From Sulfurimicrobium lacus (GTDB lineage Bacteria; Pseudomonadota; Gammaproteobacteria; Burkholderiales; Sulfuricellaceae): a stretch of 64,000 bases of DNA. Below are positions 7,520-16,572 of the stretch, piece after piece. Position numbers and translations under genes: made by a program. Each line of letters starts with the position of its first letter. Position 1 is the first letter of the stretch. Under the pieces are notes generated by a model that saw nothing but the letters and a program-made list of their open reading frames with translations, was not told where the DNA came from and did not search any database. The stretch lies in contig NZ_AP022853.1 in assembly GCF_011764585.1 (NCBI RefSeq), forward strand, positions 310,001-374,000, given 5' to 3'.

Positions 7520-8263
7520 ATGTTCAATTTCAAACACGAATGGATTGAAAAAAACGTCGGCATCATGCTGGTCGCGATCATGCTCGCCATCAGTATCGGT
7601 GGCCTGGTAGAAATAGCCCCGCTGTTCTTCATCAAGGAGACGGTGGAGAAAGTGGACGGGGTGCGTCCTTACACCCCCCTGGAGTCCCGCGGCCGTGACA
7701 TTTACGTGCGCGAAGGCTGCTACCTGTGCCACTCGCAGATGATTCGCCCGTTCCGCGACGAAGCTTTGCGCTACGGCCACTACTCCCTGGCAGCTGAATC
7801 CAAGTACGATCACCCGTTCCAGTGGGGCTCCAAGCGTACCGGTCCGGATCTGGCTCGCGTCGGCAAGAAGTACTCCAACGAATGGCACGTGCAACACCTG
7901 AACGATCCGAAGTCCATGGTGCCGGCAACCGTCATGCCGCGTTACCCATGGTTGCTGACAACGCCGCTGGATTACTCCGACGTCGCCGATCGCCTCAAGG
8001 CCTTGCGCCAGGTTGGCGTGCCGTACTCCCTGACCCAGGGTGAGTACGAAAACAACGTCAAGGAATTCGGTGCAGAAACAGCCAAGATGCTGCACATTCC
8101 CGATGCCCAGAAAAACCTCATTGCCCAGGCTCAGACCGGCAACTATGACGGTGATCGCAGCAACGTGAGCGAGATGGATGCGCTGGTAGCGTACTTGCAA
8201 GTGCTCGGCACGATGGTGGATTTCAGCAAGTACGATAACGACGAATTCGTGAAATTCCGTTAA
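7520..8263 (+). CDS. ccoO: Cytochrome cbb3 oxidase subunit II (monohaem cytochrome c)
   Basis: Membrane-anchored c-type cytochrome that passes electrons from CcoP toward CcoN. The 247-aa protein has one N-terminal membrane helix (about residues 12-34), the covalent haem motif C67-Y-L-C70-H71 in [15 protein letters not shown], and a methionine ligand region [10 protein letters not shown]. The globular part faces the periplasm. It starts 94 bp after ccoN, beyond a REP-like hairpin, and is followed 12 bp later by ccoQ. Length and motifs are standard for the family. Confidence 0.98.
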   Translation: MFNFKHEWIEKNVGIMLVAIMLAISIGGLVEIAPLFFIKETVEKVDGVRPYTPLESRGRDIYVREGCYLCHSQMIRPFRDEALRYGHYSLAAESKYDHPFQWGSKRTGPDLARVGKKYSNEWHVQHLNDPKSMVPATVMPRYPWLLTTPLDYSDVADRLKALRQVGVPYSLTQGEYENNVKEFGAETAKMLHIPDAQKNLIAQAQTGNYDGDRSNVSEMDALVAYLQVLGTMVDFSKYDNDEFVKFR

Positions 8264-8275
8264 GAGGATAGCTGG

Positions 8276-8461
8276 ATGGAATGGTTATATTGGTTCTCCC
8301 GGTTTGAAAACACCAAGCCCCTTGCGCTGATGATATTTTTCATCTGCTTCTGCCTGATAGTGATTTACGTCTACGGCAGCAGGGAGCGCGGGGAAGAATT
8401 GGAGTCGCGCCGGAACATACCATTCCTGGACGAGGATTCAGATACTAAGGAAGCGAAATAA
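8276..8461 (+). CDS. ccoQ: Cytochrome cbb3 oxidase small subunit
   Basis: Short single-helix subunit (61 aa) that stabilises the cbb3 complex. It begins MEWLYWFSRFENTKP and has one membrane segment, about residues 16-33 (LALMIFFICFCLIVIYVYG), followed by a charged cytoplasmic tail with SRERGEELE. Its TAA stop shares one base with the ATG of ccoP, implying coupled translation. Sequence conservation is low in this family, so the assignment rests mainly on size, topology and its position between ccoO and ccoP. Confidence 0.9.
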   Translation: MEWLYWFSRFENTKPLALMIFFICFCLIVIYVYGSRERGEELESRRNIPFLDEDSDTKEAK

Positions 8462-9375
8462 TGAGTCAGCAAAAAACGCAAAGCGTTCAAACCACCGGAC
8501 ACGTCTGGGACGACGATCTGCAGGAATACAGCAACCCGCTGCCATCGTGGTGGCTGATGGGCTTCTATGCTTCGGTGATCATGGCCCTGATTTACTGGAT
8601 GATTTACCCCGCCTGGCCGGTCGGCAAGCATTTCACCACCGGCTTCAACACGGTGACCTACGTCAACGACAAGGGTCAGGAGAAGTCCTGGCACTGGAAC
8701 ACCCGTGCCCAGTTGATGAAAGACATGAACGAAGCACAGAAAATGCAGAAGCCTTACTTCGACAAAGTGGCAGCGATGCCCTTTGACGATATTGCCAAGG
8801 ATCCGGAACTGACCAACTTCGTCAACTCCGCCGGCAAGGCGATTTTTGCCGACAACTGTGCCGCCTGCCACCAGTCCGGCGGTCAGGGCAAGCCCGGCTA
8901 CTTCCCCAACCTGACGGACGACGACTGGCTCTACGGCGGCAGCTACGCGAAAATCCAGGAAACCATTACCAATGGCCGTCACGGCTACATGCCGGCGTTC
9001 AAGGAAGTGCTGAACGACGCGCAACTGGATAACCTGGCGAACTACGTGGCCAGCCTGTCCGGCGAAAAGGCGGATGCAGCCAAGGCCAAGGCGGGTGACG
9101 CCCTGTTCCACTCCGAAACCGCGGCCTGCTATTACTGCCATGGCACCGACGCCAAGGGGCGCCAGCAGATCGGCTCCGCCAACCTGACCGACAAGATCTG
9201 GCTGTGGGCGGATGTTCCCGGCCAAACCAGCCCGGAGAAAAAGGTCGAAGCGATCCATACGGTCATCGCCAACGGCCTAAACCGCGGCGTGATGCCGGCT
9301 TGGCAAGACCGTCTCAAGCCCGAGCAGATCAAGCTGCTGACCGCCTATGTCCATGGTTTGGGTGGTGGTAAGTAG
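8461..9375 (+). CDS. ccoP: Cytochrome cbb3 oxidase subunit III (dihaem cytochrome c)
   Basis: Entry point for electrons into the cbb3 oxidase. The 304-aa protein starts with a cytoplasmic segment HVWDDDLQEYSNPLPSWW, the signature N-terminus of CcoP, then membrane helices up to about residue 50, and a periplasmic part with two c-type haem motifs: C133-A-A-C136-H137 and C223-Y-Y-C226-H227. Each is followed by a methionine-containing segment (GYMPAF, GVMPAW). It overlaps ccoQ by one base. After it, an 84-bp spacer with a strong stem-loop precedes ccoG. Confidence 0.98.
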   Translation: MSQQKTQSVQTTGHVWDDDLQEYSNPLPSWWLMGFYASVIMALIYWMIYPAWPVGKHFTTGFNTVTYVNDKGQEKSWHWNTRAQLMKDMNEAQKMQKPYFDKVAAMPFDDIAKDPELTNFVNSAGKAIFADNCAACHQSGGQGKPGYFPNLTDDDWLYGGSYAKIQETITNGRHGYMPAFKEVLNDAQLDNLANYVASLSGEKADAAKAKAGDALFHSETAACYYCHGTDAKGRQQIGSANLTDKIWLWADVPGQTSPEKKVEAIHTVIANGLNRGVMPAWQDRLKPEQIKLLTAYVHGLGGGK

Positions 9376-9406
9376 TAAGCAATATTAGAAAATACTGATA
9401 TACTTT

Positions 9407-9438
9407 TGGCCCGCCTCAGGATTTCCTGGCGCGGGCCA
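9407..9438 (+). other. Stem-loop between ccoP and ccoG
   Basis: TGGCCCGC (9407-9414) pairs with GCGGGCCA (9431-9438), extended inward by CAGGA/TCCTG around TT. There is no T-run, so it may be a weak attenuator or an mRNA processing/stability element separating structural from assembly genes. Confidence 0.6.
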
Positions 9439-9459
9439 CATTAATTTCCGGAGCCCCCC

Positions 9460-10890
9460 GTGCCCACCACTGAAGCGTCTTCCCTCTATCAGAAACGCAT
9501 TCCGATCTTCACCCGCTCGGTAAAAGGCAAGTTTCGCAGCTTCAAGACGGCAATGCTGACCCTGGCCTACGCGGTGTATTTCGGGTTGCCGTGGTTGCCT
9601 TGGCACCGCGGTCATGAGGCGGTGTCGCAAGCGGTGCTGTTCGATCTGCCTGGGCGCAAGTTCTATCTCTTCGACCTGGTGGTCTACCCGCAGGATATCT
9701 TCTGGCTGTCGCTGCTGCTGTTCATCGCGGGCGCATTGCTGTTCTTCGCCACCGGGCTGGTCGGGCGCGCATTTTGCGGCTATTTCTGTTTCCAGACGCT
9801 GTGGACCGATGCGTTCATCTTTATCGAAAGAACCGTTCAAGGGGAGCGTCCCGCTCGCCAGCGGCTATACAAGCAAGCGTGGAATGCGGAAAAGCTCGGG
9901 AAGCTCGGCCTGACCCATCTGCTGTGGCTGGCATGGGCATTCTGGACAGCCTTTACCTTTGTTTTGTATTACGGCCATGCCCCCGAGCTGACCGTTCAGT
10001 TCTTTAGCGGCAAGGCGCCTAACGTGGCGTATTTCACCACCCTGGTGCTGACCCTGACTACCTACGTGGCAGCCGGTTGGGCGCGCGAGCAAGTGTGCTT
10101 GTACATGTGCCCTTACGCGCGTTTTCAGGGCGTGATGTACGACCCGGAAACTATGGCGGTGGCCTATGACAGCCGCCGCGGCGAGGGTGCCGCGGGCCGC
10201 GCCTTGCCGCGCGCCGGAGTGAGAACCCTGGAGGAGCGCAAGGCCAAGGGGCACGGCGACTGCATCGACTGCAAGCTGTGCGTGCAGGTTTGTCCGACCG
10301 GCATCGATATCCGCAACGGCCTGCAATACCAGTGCATCGCCTGCGGCTTGTGCGTCGATGCCTGCAACAGCGTGATGGACTCGATCGGTTTCCCGCAGGG
10401 CTTGATTCGTTACGACTCGGAAGCGAACCTTTCTGCGAAGGTGCCGTCAAAACCTCGGTTGCACTGGAAGCGACTCAAGATCATTGGCTGGGGCGTGGCA
10501 CTGGCGATCATGAGCGGTGCGCTGATCAGCAGTGTCGGTCATCGCACCAGCCTCGACGCTGCGGTGCAGCAAATGCGTCAGCCATTGTTCGTGATGCTGT
10601 CGGATGGGCGAATTCGCAACCGCTACCAGATTCGCATCACCAACAAGGGGGTGGAAGACGAGATATACGACATCTCCACCAAGGGCGTGCCGGATACCGC
10701 GCTGGACATGGGAAATTTCCGCGAAGTCAAAGTGCGTGCGGGCAAAAGCCTGATCGTGCAGGCCAGCGTGTCGCTGCCGCAGGAAATGGCAGAACATGAC
10801 AACAGCTTCGAATTCATGGTCACGCCCAGGAGCCAGCCTGCACATGCTGTCGCACTGGCAACCCGTTTCGATTATAAACACGACGAGTGA
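9460..10890 (+). CDS. ccoG: cbb3 oxidase accessory polyferredoxin (cupric reductase family)
   Basis: Membrane iron-sulfur protein required for making cbb3 oxidase; homologues reduce Cu(II) so it can be loaded into CcoN. The 476-aa protein starts with GTG after a GGAG site. It has several N-terminal membrane helices with CGYFCFQTLWTD and CLYMCPYARFQGVMYD cysteine motifs, and two 4Fe-4S ferredoxin clusters (CIDCKLCVQVCPTG and CIACGLCVDACNS, about residues 268-305). Another membrane helix follows, then a C-terminal Ig-like FixG domain. It is followed nine bases later by the FixH-like gene. Confidence 0.95.
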   Translation: MPTTEASSLYQKRIPIFTRSVKGKFRSFKTAMLTLAYAVYFGLPWLPWHRGHEAVSQAVLFDLPGRKFYLFDLVVYPQDIFWLSLLLFIAGALLFFATGLVGRAFCGYFCFQTLWTDAFIFIERTVQGERPARQRLYKQAWNAEKLGKLGLTHLLWLAWAFWTAFTFVLYYGHAPELTVQFFSGKAPNVAYFTTLVLTLTTYVAAGWAREQVCLYMCPYARFQGVMYDPETMAVAYDSRRGEGAAGRALPRAGVRTLEERKAKGHGDCIDCKLCVQVCPTGIDIRNGLQYQCIACGLCVDACNSVMDSIGFPQGLIRYDSEANLSAKVPSKPRLHWKRLKIIGWGVALAIMSGALISSVGHRTSLDAAVQQMRQPLFVMLSDGRIRNRYQIRITNKGVEDEIYDISTKGVPDTALDMGNFREVKVRAGKSLIVQASVSLPQEMAEHDNSFEFMVTPRSQPAHAVALATRFDYKHDE

Positions 10891-10898
10891 ACCCTTAA

Positions 10899-11687
10899 AT
10901 GTTTGAAACCTTGTTTGGCGGCGCCCTGGCGATCATCGTGCTGTATTACCTGCTGCGGGCATTCGGCGTAAGCAATTACTGGCGCGGTGTGATCAGCGGT
11001 GTCGTGCCGGTCATCGGCTACCTCGGGCTGAGCACCTCCAACTGGCCTGGCGGCGACGTGATTTCGATGCACATGGCGGTATATCTTGCGACCGCCACCG
11101 TGCTGACCGTGATCGGCGCGCGCAAGGCGGGCGAAAAGAAGCGCCTGCACTGGGGTCCCAAGGTCATCATGATTTTCTTCCTCGCCTTGTTCGTGATCGA
11201 CGGGACGCTACTCGTGGTTTCCGGCCAGGGTGTGCCGCAGGCAGTGGCGAAGTGGATACTGCCGCCGGCCAAAAAAACCAGTCAGACTGCCCACACGGCA
11301 TTTTCCGGGGTAGTACCCCATGGCGAGGAAGCCGCAAAGAGCATCAACCAGTTTCTGGCTAGCACCGACAAGCAAAACAAACTGGGCTGGAACGTGAGCG
11401 TTGCCGGGCTGGAAAATGTGGCAGCAGGGCGCCAGACCAGCTTGGCCGTTACGGCCAAGAGTGCCGACGGGCAACCGTTGCGCGGCGCTGTCGCGGCGAT
11501 GGCACTGTTGCGCCCGGGCATGGCGCAGGCGGAACAGATCCTCGACCTGGTGGAAACCGACCCGGGCGTTTACCGCACGCCGGTGACCGTGCCACAGTCC
11601 GGAGGGTGGCTGGCGGCCATCAGGCTTCAGCGCAGCAATGACCGTTATGAGGTACAGCAACACCTCGATGTCGCCGCCAAGCAATGA
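10899..11687 (+). CDS. FixH/CcoH-like protein with extra N-terminal membrane domain
   Basis: The position between ccoG and ccoI is that of fixH/ccoH, a factor needed for cbb3 maturation. The C-terminal 120 residues (from about GWNVSVAGLENV) resemble the periplasmic FixH/YtkA-like beta domain: a GVYRTPVTVPQSGGW segment and a hydrophilic end. The N-terminal half is unusual. It has about four hydrophobic helices (roughly residues 4-22, 28-45, 52-73 and 84-108), where typical FixH has a single anchor, making the protein 262 aa instead of about 170. Its stop overlaps the ATG of ccoI. The role in assembly is inferred from context; the extra membrane domain is not one I can name. Confidence 0.7.
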   Translation: MFETLFGGALAIIVLYYLLRAFGVSNYWRGVISGVVPVIGYLGLSTSNWPGGDVISMHMAVYLATATVLTVIGARKAGEKKRLHWGPKVIMIFFLALFVIDGTLLVVSGQGVPQAVAKWILPPAKKTSQTAHTAFSGVVPHGEEAAKSINQFLASTDKQNKLGWNVSVAGLENVAAGRQTSLAVTAKSADGQPLRGAVAAMALLRPGMAQAEQILDLVETDPGVYRTPVTVPQSGGWLAAIRLQRSNDRYEVQQHLDVAAKQ

Positions 11688-14107
11688 GCGAGGATGCCGC
11701 GTGCTTTCACTGCGGCCAGCCGGTGCCGCCCGGCGCCGACTACCCGGTCAGCATTGAGGATACGCAGCACGACATGTGCTGCCGCGGATGTCAGGCGGTT
11801 GCCCAGGCCATCGTCGACAACGGCTTGCAGGCGTATTACAGCCATCGCACGGCGTTGCCCTCCACCGCCAGCGAGCTGATCCCCGCCGAGCTCTCCAAGC
11901 TCGCGCTCTACGACCATCCCGAGATTCAGAAAAGCTTCGTTATCGAGGAAAAGGACGCCGCACACCTCAAGCAGGCGTCGCTGATCCTGGAGGGAATCAC
12001 CTGCGCCGCCTGCGTCTGGCTCAACGAGCGACACCTGCAGCAGTTGCCGGGCGTGAAGAACGTCCAGGTCAATTACGGCAACCACCGTGCCCGCATTACC
12101 TGGGACGAACGCGAAATCCAGCTGTCGCGCATCCTGCGGGAAATCCAGTTGCTCGGCTACAACGCCCATCCCTACAATGCCTTGCAGCAGGAAGCGCTGC
12201 GGCGCCGGGCCAAGAGTCGCGACATCCGGCGCATCGCAGTGACCGGCCTGTCCGCGGGGCAGGTGATGATGCTGGCCGTGGCGTTGTACGCCGGCGCCGC
12301 GTTCGGCATCGAGCACAGCACGGCGCAGCTGCTGCGCTACGTCAGCCTGGCGCTGACCCTGCCGGTGCTGCTCTACACGGCAGTGCCGTTCTACGGCAGC
12401 GCCTGGCGTTCGCTGAAATCCGGCCGGCTCAACATGGATGTGCCGGTCACCATCGCCATACTGACCGCCTTCGCCGGTAGTGCGTGGGTGACTTTTCGCG
12501 GTACGGGCGTGGTGTATTACGACGCCATTACCATGTTCACCCTGTTCCTGCTGTCTACCCGTTTTCTCGAACGCAACGCGCGGGAAAGGTCGGTGGAGGC
12601 GACGGAAAACCTGCTCAAACTGGTGCCCGCCATGGCGCTGAGAATTCGTGACGGGCAGCAGGAGGCAGTGGCAGTGCTCGACCTGGCAGCGGGAGACCTG
12701 ATCCTGGTGAAGCCGGGCGAAGCGGTGGCGGCGGACGGCGAGGTGATCGAGGGCGTGAGCAGCGTGGACGAAGCCCTGCTGACAGGGGAAAGCCGCGCCG
12801 TAGAAAAGTCAGTCGGAACTGCTGTAATCGCTGGCAGCATCAATCTCGAAGGCCCGCTTACCGTGCGGATTACCGGGGTGGGCGAAAATACCGTACTCGC
12901 CGGCATCGTGCGCCTGCTCGACCGCGCCGTGGCGGAAAAGCCGCGACTGGCCCAGCTGGCCGACCAGGTCGCGGGCTATTTCACCTACGTCCTGCTGGCC
13001 CTGACCCTGATCGTGGCGCTGGGGTGGTTGTGGGTGGACCCGGCCCGAGTACTTGAAATCGTGCTGGCAGTGCTGGTGGTGACCTGTCCCTGCGCGCTCT
13101 CGATCGCCGCGCCGGCTGCTTTCGCCGCGGCCGGATCGCACCTGCTGACGCAGGGCATTCTCCTGACCCGCGGGCATGCCCTGGAAACCCTGGCCAAGGT
13201 GACGCACGTGGTATTCGATAAAACCGGCACCCTGACCTACGGCAAGCCGCTGCTGAACCAGATTCTCACCCTGGGCGGGATGGACGAAAACGAATGCCTG
13301 CGCATTGCGGCCAGCCTGGAGCAGGCTTCAGAGCACCCGTTGGCGGCAAGTTTCCAAGCGCGCATCGGCAAGCAGGAACTCTATCCCGTTGCCGATGCAC
13401 AGAATTACCCCGGCAAAGGTGTGGCCGGCGTCATCGACGGACGACGCTACACGCTGGGCAACCGCCGCATGTCCCTGGCTGCAGAAAATGTCGACGACGA
13501 CGCGCAGGGCGCTACTGTCGGCGCTACCCTGGTGTGGTTATGCGACGAGCAGCGGGTGCTGGCAAGATTCGCGCTCTCGGACGAATTGCGCCCCGAAGCG
13601 CTCGGTCTGGTTTCCGTGTTGCAGGAACAGGGTTTCAAGGTATCCATGCTGAGCGGCGATTCTGCAGCGGCGGTGCAGCATTTTGCCGCGCGGCTGGGGA
13701 TTTCCGATTATCGCTCGGGTCTGCACCCGGAAGACAAGCTGGCGGCGCTCAAAGCGCTGCAGGCCGAGGGGCAGGTCGTGGCGATGGTCGGCGACGGCGT
13801 CAACGACGCGCCGGTGCTGGCGGGGGCGGATGTTTCCATCGCCATGGGCGGCGGCACGCAAGTCGCAAGGGCGAGCAGCGACATCGTCCTGCTGTCGGAG
13901 AAGTTGCCGGACATCTGGCGCGCCTTGCAGGCAGGGCGCGCGACCATGAGCGTCATGAAGCAGAATTTCGCCTGGGCCGCGGGTTATAATTTCCTCGCCC
14001 TGCCTTTCGCCGCCATGGGCTTCATTCCACCCTGGCTCGCGGCCCTGGGCATGTCGGTGAGTTCGCTGGTGGTGGTATTGAACGCCCTGCGCTTGAAGCA
14101 AATTTAG
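11684..14107 (+). CDS. ccoI: Copper-transporting P1B-type ATPase for cbb3 assembly
   Basis: Cu(I)-exporting ATPase that supplies copper for the CuB site. The 807-aa protein has an N-terminal Cys-rich segment (CFHCGQPVPP, then CCRGCQAV) typical of the FixI/CopA2 type. It continues with a heavy-metal-associated domain with GITCAACVW (about residue 105), the actuator motif LTGES, the transmembrane metal motif CPC in VVTCPCALS, the phosphorylation motif DKTGTLT, and the hinge GDGVNDAPVL. It overlaps the FixH-like gene by four bases and is followed 20 bp later by ccoS. All catalytic motifs are intact. Confidence 0.96.
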   Translation: MSEDAACFHCGQPVPPGADYPVSIEDTQHDMCCRGCQAVAQAIVDNGLQAYYSHRTALPSTASELIPAELSKLALYDHPEIQKSFVIEEKDAAHLKQASLILEGITCAACVWLNERHLQQLPGVKNVQVNYGNHRARITWDEREIQLSRILREIQLLGYNAHPYNALQQEALRRRAKSRDIRRIAVTGLSAGQVMMLAVALYAGAAFGIEHSTAQLLRYVSLALTLPVLLYTAVPFYGSAWRSLKSGRLNMDVPVTIAILTAFAGSAWVTFRGTGVVYYDAITMFTLFLLSTRFLERNARERSVEATENLLKLVPAMALRIRDGQQEAVAVLDLAAGDLILVKPGEAVAADGEVIEGVSSVDEALLTGESRAVEKSVGTAVIAGSINLEGPLTVRITGVGENTVLAGIVRLLDRAVAEKPRLAQLADQVAGYFTYVLLALTLIVALGWLWVDPARVLEIVLAVLVVTCPCALSIAAPAAFAAAGSHLLTQGILLTRGHALETLAKVTHVVFDKTGTLTYGKPLLNQILTLGGMDENECLRIAASLEQASEHPLAASFQARIGKQELYPVADAQNYPGKGVAGVIDGRRYTLGNRRMSLAAENVDDDAQGATVGATLVWLCDEQRVLARFALSDELRPEALGLVSVLQEQGFKVSMLSGDSAAAVQHFAARLGISDYRSGLHPEDKLAALKALQAEGQVVAMVGDGVNDAPVLAGADVSIAMGGGTQVARASSDIVLLSEKLPDIWRALQAGRATMSVMKQNFAWAAGYNFLALPFAAMGFIPPWLAALGMSVSSLVVVLNALRLKQI

Positions 14108-14127
14108 AGGTTAAAGAGTCCTAAGAT

Positions 14128-14313
14128 ATGACACCAATTCTGATATTCCTGCTTGGCCTGGCCGCATTGATGGTGGTGATCGCCGGCGCCGGGATATTCT
14201 GGGCGATCCGCAGCGGTCAGTTCGACGACATGGAAGGGCCGGCGCAACGCATCCTGATGGACGAAGACGACCCGCTGATTCCGCGCCGGACATTGAGGGG
14301 CGGCGAGAAATAA
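14128..14313 (+). CDS. ccoS: cbb3 oxidase maturation protein
   Basis: Small membrane protein (61 aa) needed to insert the haem and copper cofactors into cbb3 oxidase. It has one N-terminal helix (residues 4-27), then the family-specific tail AIRSGQFDDMEGPAQRILMD with the conserved GQFDD and DDP residues. It lies 20 bp after ccoI, the usual order. A further small membrane peptide is encoded 42 bp downstream before the terminator. Confidence 0.93.
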   Translation: MTPILIFLLGLAALMVVIAGAGIFWAIRSGQFDDMEGPAQRILMDEDDPLIPRRTLRGGEK

Positions 14314-14355
14314 ATTAGAATAGCGGACTAGATAATTCGGAGTGGAGTAATAGCA

Positions 14356-14454
14356 ATGGCTAACCTGTTTACCAAAGAAAACCTGCCCATGACGGTAGTG
14401 ATCGCATTGATCGTGTGGTCCTGGTTGAGCTTTATGTCCGTGGTACTCGCCTAA
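14356..14454 (+). CDS. 32-aa single-helix membrane peptide at the end of the cco cluster
   Basis: Short frame ATG-to-TAA of 33 codons, easily missed because of its size. The product begins MANLFTKENLPM and continues with one hydrophobic helix (about residues 12-32, TVVIALIVWSWLSFMSVVLA) that ends at the C-terminus. GGAG at 14344-14347 is an ideal Shine-Dalgarno eight bases before the ATG, and a strong terminator follows 17 bp after the stop. It is on the same strand as ccoS, 42 bp away. By analogy with the small single-helix peptides found in cbb3 and bd oxidases (CcoM, CydX), it could be an extra oxidase subunit or assembly factor, but no homology can be claimed by eye. Confidence 0.7.
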   Translation: MANLFTKENLPMTVVIALIVWSWLSFMSVVLA

Positions 14455-14471
14455 GGATTTGCCCCAGACGT

Positions 14472-14505
14472 AAAAAAGGCGCCGTGAAATCACGGCGCCT
14501 TTTTT
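14472..14505. terminator. Bidirectional terminator between the cco cluster and rpoH
   Basis: GGCGCCGTG (14478-14486) and CACGGCGCC (14491-14499) pair around AAAT, flanked by six A on the left and six T on the right. It can therefore stop both the cco transcript and the convergent rpoH transcript. Confidence 0.92.
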
Positions 14506-14523
14506 ATTTGCATCGGCGAAAAA

Positions 14524-15375
14524 TCAGTGTTCCCCGATGAGCGCTTTCATTTTCTGCATGGCTTTCTGCTCGATCTGACGAATGCGCTCGGCTGAAACGC
14601 CGTATTCCGCAGCCAGGTCGTGCAGCGTCGAACCGCCGTCTTCCTGCAGCCAGCGCGCTTCGATGATGCGGCGGCTGCGCGCATCCAGGCTTTCAAGCGC
14701 GGCGGCCAGACCCTCGGTATGGCGCCGGGCAGTGTCTTCCAGTTCCAGTTTGACAGCCGGTTCGGCATTGGGATCGACCAGATAGGCGATCGGGCTGAAG
14801 CTGTCCTCGTCGTCCGCGCTGTTGCCCTCCAGGGCGATGTCCTGGCCGGTCAGGCGGGTTTCCATTTCGACCACTTCATGCGGCTTCACACCGAGGTGAC
14901 CCGCCATGGCGCGAACTTCCTCCGGGTTCAGCGTCCCCAAACTCTGCTTCAGGCTGCGCAGATTGAAGAACAGCTTGCGCTGCGCCTTGGTGGTGGCGAT
15001 CTTGACCAGGCGCCAGTTGCGCAGGATGTACTCGTGAATTTCGGCCTTGATCCAGTGCACGGCAAACGAAACCAGGCGCACGCCGCGGTCCGGGTCGAAA
15101 CGCTTGACCGCCTTCATCAGCCCGATATTGCCTTCCTGGATCAGGTCGGCTTGCGGCAGACCGTAGCCGAGATAACCGCGCGCAATGCTCACGACCACGC
15201 GCAAATGCGACATCACCAGCATGCGTGCGGCTTCCACGTCGTTGTCCTGCTTCAGGCGCACGCCGTAGTCATGCTCCTCCTCGGGAGTCAGCATGGGCAA
15301 CGCCTTGACCGACTGGATATAACTTTCCAGGCTCCCTACCGAAGTGGGTACGGGAAAACTAAGAGCATGGGTCAT
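14524..15375 (-). CDS. rpoH: RNA polymerase sigma-32 (heat shock sigma factor)
   Basis: Directs RNA polymerase to heat-shock promoters. The 283-aa protein has region 2 with [19 protein letters not shown] and [17 protein letters not shown], the RpoH box QRKLFFNLR just after it (about residue 140), and region 4 with [17 protein letters not shown] near the C-terminus. A strong AAGGAGG lies nine bases before the ATG at 15375. It converges on the cco cluster with a shared terminator. The 385-bp upstream region shows no promoter I can assign with confidence. Confidence 0.97.
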   Translation of the reverse strand: MTHALSFPVPTSVGSLESYIQSVKALPMLTPEEEHDYGVRLKQDNDVEAARMLVMSHLRVVVSIARGYLGYGLPQADLIQEGNIGLMKAVKRFDPDRGVRLVSFAVHWIKAEIHEYILRNWRLVKIATTKAQRKLFFNLRSLKQSLGTLNPEEVRAMAGHLGVKPHEVVEMETRLTGQDIALEGNSADDEDSFSPIAYLVDPNAEPAVKLELEDTARRHTEGLAAALESLDARSRRIIEARWLQEDGGSTLHDLAAEYGVSAERIRQIEQKAMQKMKALIGEH

Positions 15376-15760
15376 GAATTTTTTCCTCCTTGCGAAAACA
15401 TTTTAGCACTCGGTTCATGAGAGTGATAGTACAGTAAAACGTTCAAGTATTAAAGCCTGTTGTATAAAGCGCTTAAAATCGTAAACAGGAAAATATAGTC
15501 GTGAGTGGTTTATTAATGACGTAAACATGAGGGTATGGAGAAAATAGAGGTTTGGCGGCCGGAATAGTTCCTGGCAGGAGCGTTTTTACCACCAGCAAGC
15601 CAGGAAGGGGGTAGGTTGGCTCTTGTCTGGAGGGGCCGCAGCGAACAAACTGAGACTAAAGCCTGCTGGTTTTACATCTGGCACAGGCTTAATTGGAATG
15701 GCGGTTGTTCAGGATTAAGCCTGGTCGGCTTCGCTCACTTGTGCTGCATTTTTCCGTAGC
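15376..15760. other. Intergenic region upstream of rpoH
   Basis: 385 bp with no credible gene on either strand. It contains the rpoH ribosome-binding site, an AT-rich stretch at about 15420-15560 suited to promoters reading left, and a loose inverted repeat (AAGCCTG at 15659-15665, CAGGCTT at 15684-15690) after the Crp/Fnr-type gene. I see no clear terminator. Confidence 0.6.
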
Positions 15761-16495
15761 TTACCGATTCAGGGAAATCATCCCGTCCGCAACCTGCCGT
15801 AAGGAAGCCACGTTCTTCAGCACGATGGAATCCTTGATGCAGTCTATCATTCCCTCATTGCGAAGCTTGCCGATGATGCGCGAAAAGGTTTCGGGCGTCA
15901 CGCCAAGGCGCGAGGCGATCACCTGCTTGTTGGCATTGAACCGCACCACGCCGTCGAGTTCGGCCAGGCTGCCATTTTCCTTGATCAGGTATTGCGTGAT
16001 GCGCTGGATGGCGCTCTGCAGGGTGAGGTTTCCGATCTCGTCGATCAGGTTCTGCTGGCGGTGACTCATCAGGGTCATCATGCGCAAGCACAGCTCCGGG
16101 TTCGTATGCAGCAGGTTGACGAAGGTTCGAGAGTCGAAAGCGATCACATGGCTCGGCTCGAGGGCAACTGCGTGGGTGGAATATTGACCTATAAACATGG
16201 CGTCTTCACCGAGCAACTGCCCGGCGCCAATGAGTTCCAGAACCCTTTCCGTTCCATTCGGAGCTGCGTGGAACAGTTTCATCACGCCATCGAAAACGAC
16301 GTAAAAATGGTGGCAATAATCCCCTTGCGAATACAGTATTTCGCCCGTGGCGAACTTGACCAGTTTGGAGTGTTCGGACACCTGTTTGAATTCGGCATCG
16401 CTGAGATTATCGAACAAATAGATGTGACGAATTTTATCCAGATAAGAATTCGGTAATGTCATGATGGGCCTGCCAGCTATTTCGATGCTTGCCAT
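15761..16495 (-). CDS. Crp/Fnr-family transcriptional regulator without FNR cysteines
   Basis: Regulator with an N-terminal cyclic-nucleotide-type beta-roll (LYSQGDYCHHFYVVFDGVMK; ELIGAGQLLGEDAMF), a dimerisation helix, and a C-terminal winged helix (VIASRLGVTPETFSRIIGKLR). It lacks the N-terminal cysteine cluster of FNR, so it resembles the DNR/NnrR or general CRP-like branch; a haem or small-molecule signal is possible. ATG at 16495 gives 244 aa; an internal ATG at 16462 (MTLPNSYL) is an equally reasonable start. It is monocistronic, downstream of the NarL/kinase operon terminator on the same strand. The ligand cannot be decided from sequence alone. Confidence 0.85.
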   Translation of the reverse strand: MASIEIAGRPIMTLPNSYLDKIRHIYLFDNLSDAEFKQVSEHSKLVKFATGEILYSQGDYCHHFYVVFDGVMKLFHAAPNGTERVLELIGAGQLLGEDAMFIGQYSTHAVALEPSHVIAFDSRTFVNLLHTNPELCLRMMTLMSHRQQNLIDEIGNLTLQSAIQRITQYLIKENGSLAELDGVVRFNANKQVIASRLGVTPETFSRIIGKLRNEGMIDCIKDSIVLKNVASLRQVADGMISLNR

Positions 16496-16522
16496 CTTGC
16501 GCGTTTTTTGTCTGAAAAAATA

Positions 16523-16536
16523 TCAGCGAACGCTGA
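16523..16536. promoter_or_regulatory. Palindrome upstream of the Crp/Fnr-type gene
   Basis: TCAGCG and CGCTGA around AA, 28 bp before the start codon at 16495. It is a possible operator, supported only by symmetry and position. Confidence 0.3.
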
Positions 16537-16572
16537 ATTTACCCGTGGGAAATAGCGACTAAAAAACGCAAA

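Noticed and set aside
15659-15690. Inverted repeat AAGCCTG/CAGGCTT as terminator of the Crp/Fnr-type gene
   Set aside because: Seven-bp stem with an 18-base loop and no T-run; too weak to call.
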